From positions 1 to 23,291 of the IMG/VR virus record IMGVR_UViG_3300043540_000606: a stretch of DNA of 23,291 bases. One strand, written 5' to 3'. The translations under genes and the position numbers were made by a program. Within the stretch, counting starts at the first letter, position 1. Each line of letters opens with the position of its first letter. Shown piece by piece: positions 12,432 through 21,300 of the stretch. Under the pieces are notes generated by a model. It was not told the origin of the DNA. It worked only from the letters and a program-made list of their open reading frames with translations, and did no database searches. This DNA is from a virus.

Positions 12432-13145
12432 ATGGAAGTTAAGAAGATTGAAGGCTGGGATAAGATTAATTATCCTACACCGATGTTTGTAAGAATGTCA
12501 ATTGTTTACGCCGTGGCACTTGTTTTAAGTAATGTCATTGCAGTTAAAATTTGGCACATTGGAAACTACATTTTCTTGCCAGCAGCAGTTATTCTTTTTC
12601 CAATTGTTTATATTGTTTCTGATGTGATGACAGAAGTCTATGGTATGAAATTATCCTTACTGGCTATTCGTATGAATGTAGTTGTAAATGTCTTGCTTGT
12701 CTTTGTAACTTGGTTAGCAACAAAACTACCTCCAGCAATATTTAGTCAAAATATGCAAGTTGGTTTTCAAACAATATTTCATTGGACTTGGAGAATAGTA
12801 GTTGCATCCATGATAGGTTATTATTTAGGGGACTGGTCTAATAGTGCAGTAATTTCAAGAATGAAGGTTTTACAGAAAGGTAAAAATTTTCCTTGGAGAG
12901 CTTGGGTTTCAACCGTAGTGGGTGAAGGTATTGATACACTTTGTTTTATAACAATAGCGTTTGCAGGGACGATGCCTTTGAAAGCTCTTCTAACTATGAT
13001 TTTAGCGCAGTATTTGTTTAAGATTAGTTATGAGGCAGTATGCCTTCCTATAACAACAAGAGTTACAAGGTGGTGGAAGAAAAAAGAATCATTTGAAGTG
13101 TATGATTATACAGATGACCTTATAAAAACTTATAGACCGCTTTAG
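12432..13145 (+). CDS. yhhQ: Queuosine-precursor transporter (YhhQ/VUT family)
   Basis: The 237-residue polytopic membrane protein has about six transmembrane segments and the signatures of the vitamin-uptake-like VUT family: LSNVIAVKIW, FPIVYIVSDVMTEVYG, a WSNSAVISRMK loop, and RAWVSTVVGEGIDTLCFI. YhhQ imports preQ0/preQ1 in bacteria. The length is normal (YhhQ is about 220 residues) and the tail is acidic and hydrophilic. The start follows AGGAG in the structured leader. Adjacent queF and dpdA-like genes make precursor salvage for DNA modification the natural role. Precise substrate (preQ0, preQ1 or both) is inferred. Confidence 0.88.
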   Translation: MEVKKIEGWDKINYPTPMFVRMSIVYAVALVLSNVIAVKIWHIGNYIFLPAAVILFPIVYIVSDVMTEVYGMKLSLLAIRMNVVVNVLLVFVTWLATKLPPAIFSQNMQVGFQTIFHWTWRIVVASMIGYYLGDWSNSAVISRMKVLQKGKNFPWRAWVSTVVGEGIDTLCFITIAFAGTMPLKALLTMILAQYLFKISYEAVCLPITTRVTRWWKKKESFEVYDYTDDLIKTYRPL

Positions 13146-13154
13146 GAGGTAATT

Positions 13155-13613
13155 ATGGAGTATGTTTCAAAGATTGAGGAGATGTCCGATGCAGAGTTAG
13201 AAAAAAGAATAAAAGACACTCTGGCAGTTAAATTAAAAGCTATTAAGGTTATACCTTTCATAGCAGTCGAGAAACCTACGATTGAATATGTTTACCCAGA
13301 ATTAATAGCAAGATGTCCAATGACAGGTATAAAGGACCTTTATAAAGTAAAAATTAAATTTATCCCTAATGGAAAGATACCAGAACTTAAAAGTTTAAAA
13401 TACTATTTTATGGCTTATGAAGAAATTCCAATTTCACACGAATACTTAACTGTAAAGATTTATGAAGATTTCCAGAATACCATTCAACCACATAAGTTAG
13501 CAGTTGTATTGTTTGTAGCTACTCGTGGAGAAATTATAACTACAGTTGAATATGGAGACAAAGAGCTTCTCGATTTTGGAAGGGCAAAACAAGATGAGGA
13601 TTTTGGAAGATAG
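13155..13613 (+). CDS. queF: NADPH-dependent 7-cyano-7-deazaguanine reductase QueF
   Basis: This 152-residue protein matches unimodular QueF. Active-site Cys54 lies in YPELIARCPMTG and Asp61 in the following KDLY, near-identical in position to Bacillus Cys55/Asp62. The QueF motif E-L-K-S-L-K-Y-Y at 77-84 fits the E(S/L)K(S/A)hK(L/Y)(Y/F/W) pattern for NADPH binding, and HE at 95-96 matches the substrate-binding pair. QueF reduces the nitrile of preQ0 to the aminomethyl of preQ1. The retained motif argues against the amidinotransferase variant QueF-L. AGGAGG precedes the start; it lies nine bases after the transporter. PreQ1 would feed the transglycosylase encoded next. Confidence 0.9.
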   Translation: MEYVSKIEEMSDAELEKRIKDTLAVKLKAIKVIPFIAVEKPTIEYVYPELIARCPMTGIKDLYKVKIKFIPNGKIPELKSLKYYFMAYEEIPISHEYLTVKIYEDFQNTIQPHKLAVVLFVATRGEIITTVEYGDKELLDFGRAKQDEDFGR

Positions 13614-13616
13614 ATT

Positions 13617-15002
13617 ATGAAGTTGTATTTTGTAGTTAATGAGGCAAGCTTTAAATTTTTCCGTAATTCTGAGATTAAAAGATTTTTGATTTGCTATTAT
13701 TACTCTAAAGATATTTACCTTAAACATCTTTTTAGGGGTTTTAAACTTGATGACTTATTTTTGGATTCGGGTGGATTTGAGGCATTGAAAAATGGAGCAA
13801 AAATAGATGTTAAGCAGTATGTGCAGTATGTTAAAAGAAACTCTGATATGTTAACTGTGTATGCTAATCTTGATTCAGAGGACATTGGAGAAAGTGCGGG
13901 AAACCTGGAATTTATGGAACAAGAAGGATTAAAACCTATTCCAGTTTGGCACGCCACAGAACCCATAGACCTATTTGAAAAGATGTCCGAAAAGTATCCG
14001 TATGTTGCAGTTGGTGGAGTAGAATACGGGGCAAATAAAGAGATTACTGAAAGAATTACAAGAGAGATATTCCCTATTGCGGAAAGAAATAAAACTAAAA
14101 TTCATTCTTTTGGTATGACCTTTGTACATTTGTTAAGAGATTATCCCTTTTACTCTGCTGATTCATCAACTTGGACAGCTGGCATGAGATATGGGACAGT
14201 CTTTAACTTTGATAACAGGAAGAACTTAATTGGTAAAGTCTGGAGGGACGATAAACATTTCTTAGTTCAGGCATTCAATAAAGCAAAAGAAGTGGGATTG
14301 GATATAAATGAATCTTTGTTTATGAAAGGAGATGGACGGGAAATTACGAAATGGAATGTTTATATATGGAAACTCTTATCAGATGAATTGGAGCAGAAAA
14401 ATGATACATACTGGGAAGAAGAAAATAGCCGAGAAGCCGAACTGAAAATTTCGAAAAGTCCAGGGGATAGACTTCCACCAGAAACGAAAGGCAAGATAGC
14501 AGAAATAGTTAAAGACCCTCAAATAGAAGCAAAACGATTAGCGAGGTTAAGAGAAAGCTTAACAGACTTTAGAACAGGAAAGTATGCCACGAATTTACCT
14601 TATTATTGTAATAATTGCTATGTAAAAGACAAGTGTCCTTTCTATCAAGCACCCAAGAATCCAGACGATAAGGTATTATGTGCATTACGAGATGAATTTA
14701 AGAAATGGTTTTCACCTAAAGATTTTGATTACAGAGAAGAAGAAATTGTAAACCAGACTCGAAGTCGTATAATCAATATTCTATTACAAAGAGCGGCATT
14801 CAACTTATGGGCTGAACTTCTCGATGGGGGAATTCAAGATAAAGCTCTAACAAGTTTATTGAATGGGATAGTGGATAGGTTGGAGAGAAAAGTCCCACTT
14901 ATCCAACAGGTAAATGAAGGCAGTGGAGATATAATTATGGTTCCTGCTGAAGAAGTGAAGAAATTGGCAGAGAAGCTTTCAAATAAGGTGAAAGATGATT
15001 GA
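13617..15002 (+). CDS. dpdA: DpdA/TGT-like DNA guanine transglycosylase with C-terminal Cys-rich domain
   Basis: Residues about 1-260 form a TGT-like barrel: DSGGF at 50-54 (general-acid/base Asp of TGT), AVGGVEYG at 131-138 (like ALGGV in TGT), KIHSFGMT near 161-168, and DSSTW at 182-186, where the nucleophilic Asp lies in DpdA proteins. The TGT zinc site CXCX2C is not seen in the core. DpdA enzymes swap guanine in DNA for a 7-deazaguanine; here preQ1 is the likely base. Residues about 300-461 are extra: basic helices, then C331-x2-C334-x5-C340 and C355 (a likely zinc or Fe-S site), then a helical tail. The gene ends inside the start of the large terminase, where a small terminase gene is expected and none is seen. 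The start has a weak GGAAG site. Confidence 0.8.
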   Translation: MKLYFVVNEASFKFFRNSEIKRFLICYYYSKDIYLKHLFRGFKLDDLFLDSGGFEALKNGAKIDVKQYVQYVKRNSDMLTVYANLDSEDIGESAGNLEFMEQEGLKPIPVWHATEPIDLFEKMSEKYPYVAVGGVEYGANKEITERITREIFPIAERNKTKIHSFGMTFVHLLRDYPFYSADSSTWTAGMRYGTVFNFDNRKNLIGKVWRDDKHFLVQAFNKAKEVGLDINESLFMKGDGREITKWNVYIWKLLSDELEQKNDTYWEEENSREAELKISKSPGDRLPPETKGKIAEIVKDPQIEAKRLARLRESLTDFRTGKYATNLPYYCNNCYVKDKCPFYQAPKNPDDKVLCALRDEFKKWFSPKDFDYREEEIVNQTRSRIINILLQRAAFNLWAELLDGGIQDKALTSLLNGIVDRLERKVPLIQQVNEGSGDIIMVPAEEVKKLAEKLSNKVKDD

Positions 15003-16248
15003 ATTATACGACGCACTGGATTTTATTAAAAAAGAAAAACACAGTAGTAGTGTAATGATGTTTACAGGTGTTTTTGAAAAGGTTAAAGAAGCCTACGAAC
15101 AAAACAAAAGGCATATTTGGATTGAAGGTGGAACTTCTGCGAGCAAGACCTGGAGTATTTTACAATTCCTTATTTATATAGCAAGGACAGCAAAGTCTCC
15201 GTTACTTATTTCAATTGTCTCTGAAAGTTATCCTCATCTTAGACGAGGCGCAATGAGGGACTTTTTTAGGATTTTAAATGAATCACAGGATAATAACCCA
15301 AGATTTAATAAATCAGACCATATTTATAATTTTGGGAATGGTAAGGTTGAATTCTTCTCGGCAGACCAGCCAGACAAATTAAGAGGTGCAAGAAGAGATA
15401 TTCTTTTTATAAATGAGGTTAATAATATTTCTTATGATTCTTTTAGAGAGTTGGATTCACGAACGAGGCTTTGCACCATTTGCGACTGGAACCCTGTAGG
15501 TGAATTCTTTTTCCATACTAATAGATTGAAAGATAGACCTGACAGTTACTATATTCATGCAACTTATAGAGATGCTTTAAATGTAGTGCCTCCAGAAGTT
15601 ATAGATAACATTTTGGCAACAGGAGAGGATGACCCGAATTGGAAGCATATTTACATAGATGGGCTTTTAGGAAAAGTTGAAGGGCTTGTATATCCACACT
15701 TTGAAATAGTTAAAGAATTACCTCAAGGAGATTATTTCTATGGGCTTGATTTTGGGTATTCAAATGACCCGACCGTTCTTGTAAAAGAAGTACTTATTGG
15801 AGATTCTTTGTATATGCAAGAACTTATCTATGAAACAGGACTTACAAATCAGAAGATTGGTGAGAAGATGGAAGAGCTTGGAGTCAGAAAACACTATGAT
15901 GAAATATTTGCAGATTCAGCAGAACCGAAATCTATTGAAGAAATTAGTTTAATGGGTTTTAATATCAAAGGCGTTGAAAAAGGACCTGGAAGTGTCGAAT
16001 ATAGGCGTCAGAAGAGAAGGCAGTATAAACAATATTGGACAGAAGATTCAATTAATTGTATTAAAGAACAACGAAATTTTAGATACATAGAAGACAAGGA
16101 TGGAAAGTTAACCGAGAAAACTACTCATGTTTGGAGTCATGGGATGGATGCAGTGGATTATGGTTTAATGGGGAAACTGGGAATTAGAAACCTGATATTG
16201 GCTCCCGAAGGAGTAGATAAAGAAAGCACTTGGAGGCGATATGGATAA
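14995..16248 (+). CDS. terL: Terminase large subunit (PBSX/Terminase_3 type)
   Basis: The 417-residue packaging motor-nuclease has Walker A GGTSASKT at 45-52, Walker B ILFINE ending at E141, and RNase-H-like nuclease aspartates in GLDFGYSNDPT (D252), ADSAEP (D307) and the final GMDAVDYG (D385/D388). It hydrolyses ATP to drive DNA into the prohead and cuts the concatemer. Length and motif order are normal for the SPP1/PBSX type. The start (ATGATTGA) overlaps the DpdA-like stop by eight bases, with AAGGTG upstream, so the two genes are translationally tied. Confidence 0.95.
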   Translation: MIELYDALDFIKKEKHSSSVMMFTGVFEKVKEAYEQNKRHIWIEGGTSASKTWSILQFLIYIARTAKSPLLISIVSESYPHLRRGAMRDFFRILNESQDNNPRFNKSDHIYNFGNGKVEFFSADQPDKLRGARRDILFINEVNNISYDSFRELDSRTRLCTICDWNPVGEFFFHTNRLKDRPDSYYIHATYRDALNVVPPEVIDNILATGEDDPNWKHIYIDGLLGKVEGLVYPHFEIVKELPQGDYFYGLDFGYSNDPTVLVKEVLIGDSLYMQELIYETGLTNQKIGEKMEELGVRKHYDEIFADSAEPKSIEEISLMGFNIKGVEKGPGSVEYRRQKRRQYKQYWTEDSINCIKEQRNFRYIEDKDGKLTEKTTHVWSHGMDAVDYGLMGKLGIRNLILAPEGVDKESTWRRYG

Positions 16249-17512
16249 TAAAATTGACGAGAACACTTTCCTTGAGTTAGGTGTTACAGGTCTTTCAAGG
16301 TGGGGAGGGACAGTAAATGAAGAATTCTTACCTGAATTACAGGGTAGGAAAGCAATTCAAGTTTACAGGGAGATGTCCAACAATGACCCAATTATCGGGG
16401 CAATCTTATTTGCAATCAAAATGTTATGCAGGCAGGTTGTTTGGCGAGTAGAGTTAGGAGGAGATACTGACGAGGATAAAAAGGCAAAAGATTTTTTAGA
16501 AAGTTGTATGAACGATATGTCTACAAGCTGGGAAGATACAATAAGCGAAATCCTTTCTATGCTTACTTATGGCTTTTCTTATCATGAAATAGTTTATAAG
16601 CTAAGATTAGGAGACCAAGATGATTCGTCTAAAAAGAGTAAGTATAATGATGGTTTAATTGGTTGGAGAAAGCTTTCTATTCGTTCACAAGAAACACTTT
16701 ATGAATGGGTATTTGATACTGCTGGCGGTATTCAAGGGATGAAGCAAATTGCACCACCTGATTATAGGGTTTGTTTTATACCAATAGAAAAAGCTTTGTT
16801 ATTCCGAACGGAAGTAACAAAAGGGAATCCAGAAGGAAGGTCAATTTTAAGGAATGCTTATAGACCTTGGCATATGAAAAAGAGCATTGAAGATATTGAA
16901 GGCATAGGGATTGAAAGAGATTTAGCAGGTTTACCCGTTGCATGGGTTCCACCTGAAGTGTCATCTCCATCAACTGATGAAGGAAGAACGGCCCTTGAAA
17001 AGTTTAAAACTCTCGTCACTAAAGTAAGGAGAGACCAGCAAGAAGGAATTATTATGCCTCTTGACTACGATGAGAGAGGGAATAAAAGGTATGATTTTAC
17101 CCTTTTAAGTTCGTCTGGTCGGCAGTTTGATGTTGATAAAGTAATCAACCGGTATAATCAACAAATAGCGCAAACTGTGTTAGCAGATTTTATTATGTTA
17201 GGAACTGAGAAAGTTGGAAGTTATGCGTTATCAAGCAATAAGACTCATATCTTTGCGCTTGCAATTGGAGCTTTCCTTGATGAGATAGAAGGAGTTTTAA
17301 ACACTCATGCAGTCCCGAGGTTGTTTAAGTTAAATCCTTTCAATGTCGAAGAATTTCCTAAAATAAAGCATGGAGAGGTAGAATCAGTCGATTTAACTGA
17401 ACTTGGAGACTTTATCAGTAAATTAGCATCAGCTGGTATGCCGCTATTTCCTAATGCAGACCTTGAAGAATATTTACTAAAGGTTGCGAATTTGCCAGGG
17501 GCGAATAAATGA
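16241..17512 (+). CDS. Portal protein (DUF935/Mu gp29-like)
   Basis: The 423-residue protein resembles the DUF935 portal family: early YREMSNNDPIIGAILFAIKMLCRQVVWRV, SEILSMLTYGFSYHEIVYKL, then LAGLPVAWVPPEV and a late region with DFIMLGTEKVGSYALSSNKTHIF. Portals form the dodecameric ring through which DNA enters and leaves. It overlaps the terminase gene by eight bases and the minor head gene by four, the usual packaging order. Confidence 0.9.
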   Translation: MDNKIDENTFLELGVTGLSRWGGTVNEEFLPELQGRKAIQVYREMSNNDPIIGAILFAIKMLCRQVVWRVELGGDTDEDKKAKDFLESCMNDMSTSWEDTISEILSMLTYGFSYHEIVYKLRLGDQDDSSKKSKYNDGLIGWRKLSIRSQETLYEWVFDTAGGIQGMKQIAPPDYRVCFIPIEKALLFRTEVTKGNPEGRSILRNAYRPWHMKKSIEDIEGIGIERDLAGLPVAWVPPEVSSPSTDEGRTALEKFKTLVTKVRRDQQEGIIMPLDYDERGNKRYDFTLLSSSGRQFDVDKVINRYNQQIAQTVLADFIMLGTEKVGSYALSSNKTHIFALAIGAFLDEIEGVLNTHAVPRLFKLNPFNVEEFPKIKHGEVESVDLTELGDFISKLASAGMPLFPNADLEEYLLKVANLPGANK

Positions 17513-18378
17513 CATTCGTTACTTCAAAGCCTAAGTTTACAATCAAAGCAAATCCAAACGCTATTTTAAGAATAGCAGATAGTAAATTACCTAAACTACA
17601 GAAGATTTTGTATCAGAATTTGAAGAGTTTAAAAGACAGTGTTTCGGTTTCTGATTTGGCAAAAGCAATTGAAAATGATGATTTATCGGGAGCAGAAAAC
17701 CTAATTGGAAGTATTGATATTAAGTCTATAGAGGATATATTTAAAGAAATCTTTGAAGCAAGTGGGAATGTTGCTATGAAATCCATTATTCGAAAGCAAG
17801 CAGTGGGAATAAGTTTTGATTTATTGAACCCGAGAGCTATTGCTTTTATAAAGAAACATACTGCAGAATTGGTAACTAATGTGTCTGATGAAAACAAGCA
17901 AGCAATAAGAGCTATTATTCAAAGAGCATTTGAAGAAGGAGGTCATCCTATGATTCAAGCTAAGAGAATAATCAATTATATAGGGCTTACTGAGAAGCAA
18001 GCGAATGCAGTCGAGAATTTTTATCAGAGACAAATCAATCAAGGTGTAAAACAATCTATAGCTGAATCTCAAACCGAAAAATATGCTGATAGGCTTTTAC
18101 AATATAGAGCACAAACAATTGCACAGACAGAAACTATGAGGGCAAGCAATGAAGGTGAAAGAGAAGGTTGGAGGCAAGAGGTGGACGCAGGAGTAATAAA
18201 TGAAAATGAATGGGAAAGAGAGTCAGTTGCTACAGATGATGAATACACTTGCGAATTTTGTTTAGATATGGATGGTAAGCGGGCTCCAATCAATGGGACT
18301 TATCCTGGAGGAGTAGAGGGTCCACCATACCATCCAAATTGCAGGTGTACTGAAATACTTGTTGAGAGGGAAAAATGA
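17509..18378 (+). CDS. Mu F-like minor head (head morphogenesis) protein
   Basis: The 289-residue protein has a helical N-terminal half and the Mu F-like C-terminal signature: AQTIAQTETMRASNEGEREGW, ATDDEYTCEFCLDMDGK, and PPYHPNCRCTEIL. The CxxC and HxxCRC clusters are typical and probably bind a metal. These proteins join portal and shell during head assembly. The start ATGA overlaps the portal stop. Confidence 0.9.
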   Translation: MTFVTSKPKFTIKANPNAILRIADSKLPKLQKILYQNLKSLKDSVSVSDLAKAIENDDLSGAENLIGSIDIKSIEDIFKEIFEASGNVAMKSIIRKQAVGISFDLLNPRAIAFIKKHTAELVTNVSDENKQAIRAIIQRAFEEGGHPMIQAKRIINYIGLTEKQANAVENFYQRQINQGVKQSIAESQTEKYADRLLQYRAQTIAQTETMRASNEGEREGWRQEVDAGVINENEWERESVATDDEYTCEFCLDMDGKRAPINGTYPGGVEGPPYHPNCRCTEILVEREK

Positions 18379-21300
18379 GCGATTTATCAAGAGAGTATTT
18401 AGAAACATTATTAGAAAAAGCGAAAGAGTATTTACCTTCTTGGCTTATGGAACAGATACGCACTGCAAGCATTCCTGCTTCAGGAGGTAAATCAAAGGGC
18501 AGGGAGTATGAACCTACTTTACTTGAAAAGATGGCTTTAGCAGATATGAAGCCAAGTAAACTTAAAAATGTTTCTGATTCAGAGCTTAGGGAAGCTTGGT
18601 TGCGGTTGAACCAGTGGTATGGAACTGCAAAGAAAAATAAGCGTGCAGTAGAAGATTTTGTAAATGCGGCTGTTTATGTAATGGATGAATTTGACAATCG
18701 GGGCTTTGAATATGATAAAAACCTGGATTTAGTTAAAGAAGCAGAGAAGCTCCGTGAAGTCCAGAAGTCAGAAGGGATTTTAAGTAAGTTAAAGGACCTT
18801 CCAGATGAAGTTGTTGTTATTCCAAATTTTGTAGATATAGTTGGTTCAGTAGCTATGGGAAAAGAAAATCCTAACGATATAGATGTATTATTTAGAGGAG
18901 ATAGGGATTGGGATAGTGGAGGTAGAAATTACCTTATTCAAGCCGATAATGTTTGGTTGCCTATTAGGAAAGTTTTAGACCCAGAGAAAAAAGGAATTCT
19001 GCATTTCATAGATTCGCCTCAAGGGAGTCATGCCGATTTTATACCTTGTTATTCACTTGTATTGAGAAAAGAAAATTTGAAACGACAAGTAGTAAAAGCG
19101 GTTTTAGAGCCTATTACCCATTATGAGCCAACAAAACCTTTGATGGCAGGTTATACTGATTTTTTTTCTGCTGATGAGCTTTGGAAAGATTGGGGAAGCA
19201 AGCAAGATTGCCCGATGTATATTTCGCCTAAGATAGATGGTTTTAGGACGATTATTCAAAAGAAAGGCAGTAAAGTAAGTATTTGGTTTGAAGATTCAAA
19301 AGAAGAGAGAGCCGATAAGCTTCCCAGTTTGGTTAAAGCATTAGAAGGGCAACCTGATTTAATTATTGAAGGCGAGTTAGTAGTCCGTCAAGGCAAGAAA
19401 TATGTTGCCCGTCCTCAAGTGCTTTCATTCTTGGCTGGCAAGATAGTTGGCATACCGGAAGTTTATTTGTATGATTTATTGTATTTAGATAAAGATGTTC
19501 ATACCCAACCGTTTTCTGAACGATTTGAGATGCTTAAAAATCTTGATTTAAAAGGCGGATTTTTTATCTTACCGCAAGAGGAAGTAGATAATCAAAAAGA
19601 TTTCTTGGATACAGCTAAGAAGATGGCATCATGGAGAAGCGATATACCTCTTGAAGGGGTAGTAGCAAGAAGGGCAGATATGCCTTATACTTTTGGAGCA
19701 ACGAATGATTATGCTAAATTCAAATTCTGGGTAGAGTTAAAAGTCAAAGTTTTGAAGGTGGTTAAAGTTGGAAATGGTTACACTTACGATTGTGCTTTAA
19801 GAAGTAATGATTCAAGAAGCGATATTCCATTGGGTAGCACCTTTGTAAGCAAAGATAAATTAGCTAATGAAGGGGATACATTGAATGTTCATATTGAAGA
19901 GCTTATTTTATACCCGGATGGTTCAGTAGCTTGGGGCAAACCTTATCCTGAAGGACCTGATAAAAGCCGCCCTGCTTATATAGTAAGCCAAGCAATCGAT
20001 ATGGCAAAGCGAGGACATTGCCTTAAAGAAGTCACTCAAAAAGGAGTGCCAAGTTCGGGAGAAGGTAAAGTAGTTTTTGTTGGCGCTTCGCCAGATAGGT
20101 GGGAGCAGGCAAGAGGAAAGCCTTTCATAGGACCTTCTGGAGAAACTTTTAATGAATTATATTTAAAACCTCTTGGACTTACTCGGAAAGATGTATTTCT
20201 AACTAATGCAGTGCCTTTGTATTTAAGTTCTGATGGTCAAGCAAGAGAACCGAGTAGTGAAGAAATCCAGGAATGGCATGATTGGTTAAAGAATGAATTA
20301 GACCGAGTCAATCCTCAAGTGGTTATTGCTTTAGGGCAAAATACTAAACAAACATTAGGAGAATTAGCAGATTTTGTGTTGCCACATCCAGCTTTAGTTA
20401 GGCGAATTGAGAAGAGCGAAGAATTAACAAGGAAGTTGAAACAAATTAAGTTAGCGTTAAGTCAGGTTAAAAAATTAGAAGAAGTTGAAACTCGAGGAAA
20501 TGCGGCTGAAAACTTTTGGAGTGAAAACTGGTATAAGATGTTTCCACCTTCTGGAAAAGGGAGATTTGTTTATCAACACCATTGGAGAGGTTTAAGTGAA
20601 GAAGAAACTAAACTTGACGAGAAAGAGCTTTTAAAAACTGACCATAGCGTTCATGGAGATTTGAGATTTGAAGATGGTGACGAACTTTGGGGCTTTACAG
20701 TATTTCTTGGAACTACTGAAGATGTTAGGAAAGCAGGTGGAGATAGGTTAAGTAGTTTAAAGCCTAATGATAATTTGCAGGGCTCATTTAAGCTTGGAGA
20801 ACCGAAAGAGTGGTTGGATGTTGGTATTAAAAAACCTTATATTAGCGAGCCAGGGCAAGTAGGTGCTACAAGTGAAAAATATTCTAAATTCTTTGCAGTT
20901 GATTATGGGACTTATGAAATGGGGGTATGGAGAGAGCACATGTTCGAAGTCTTTCTTAATGGGCAAAAATTAAAAGGCAGGTTTATAATAGAATTTGCTC
21001 CAGTAGGAGGACACAGGATTTGGTTAATAGATAAGCCTACAGACCAAACTCCATATGCAGAATCTCATAATATTGATGATGTTATGAAAGAGTTAAAAAC
21101 CAAAAAGCAGAAATATCTTATTTGGTGCAAACCTGGCGAGAAACCGAAATTAAATGTTTTGAAAATTGACAAAGAAATTTTTTGTGATATAATTAAAGCT
21201 GATAATGAGAAGCAAATAGTTGAAGGAATAGTATTAGAGCCTGATACTCTTGATACTCAAGGCGATACTATTACTGCTGATGAAATAGAGAAAGCAGCGC

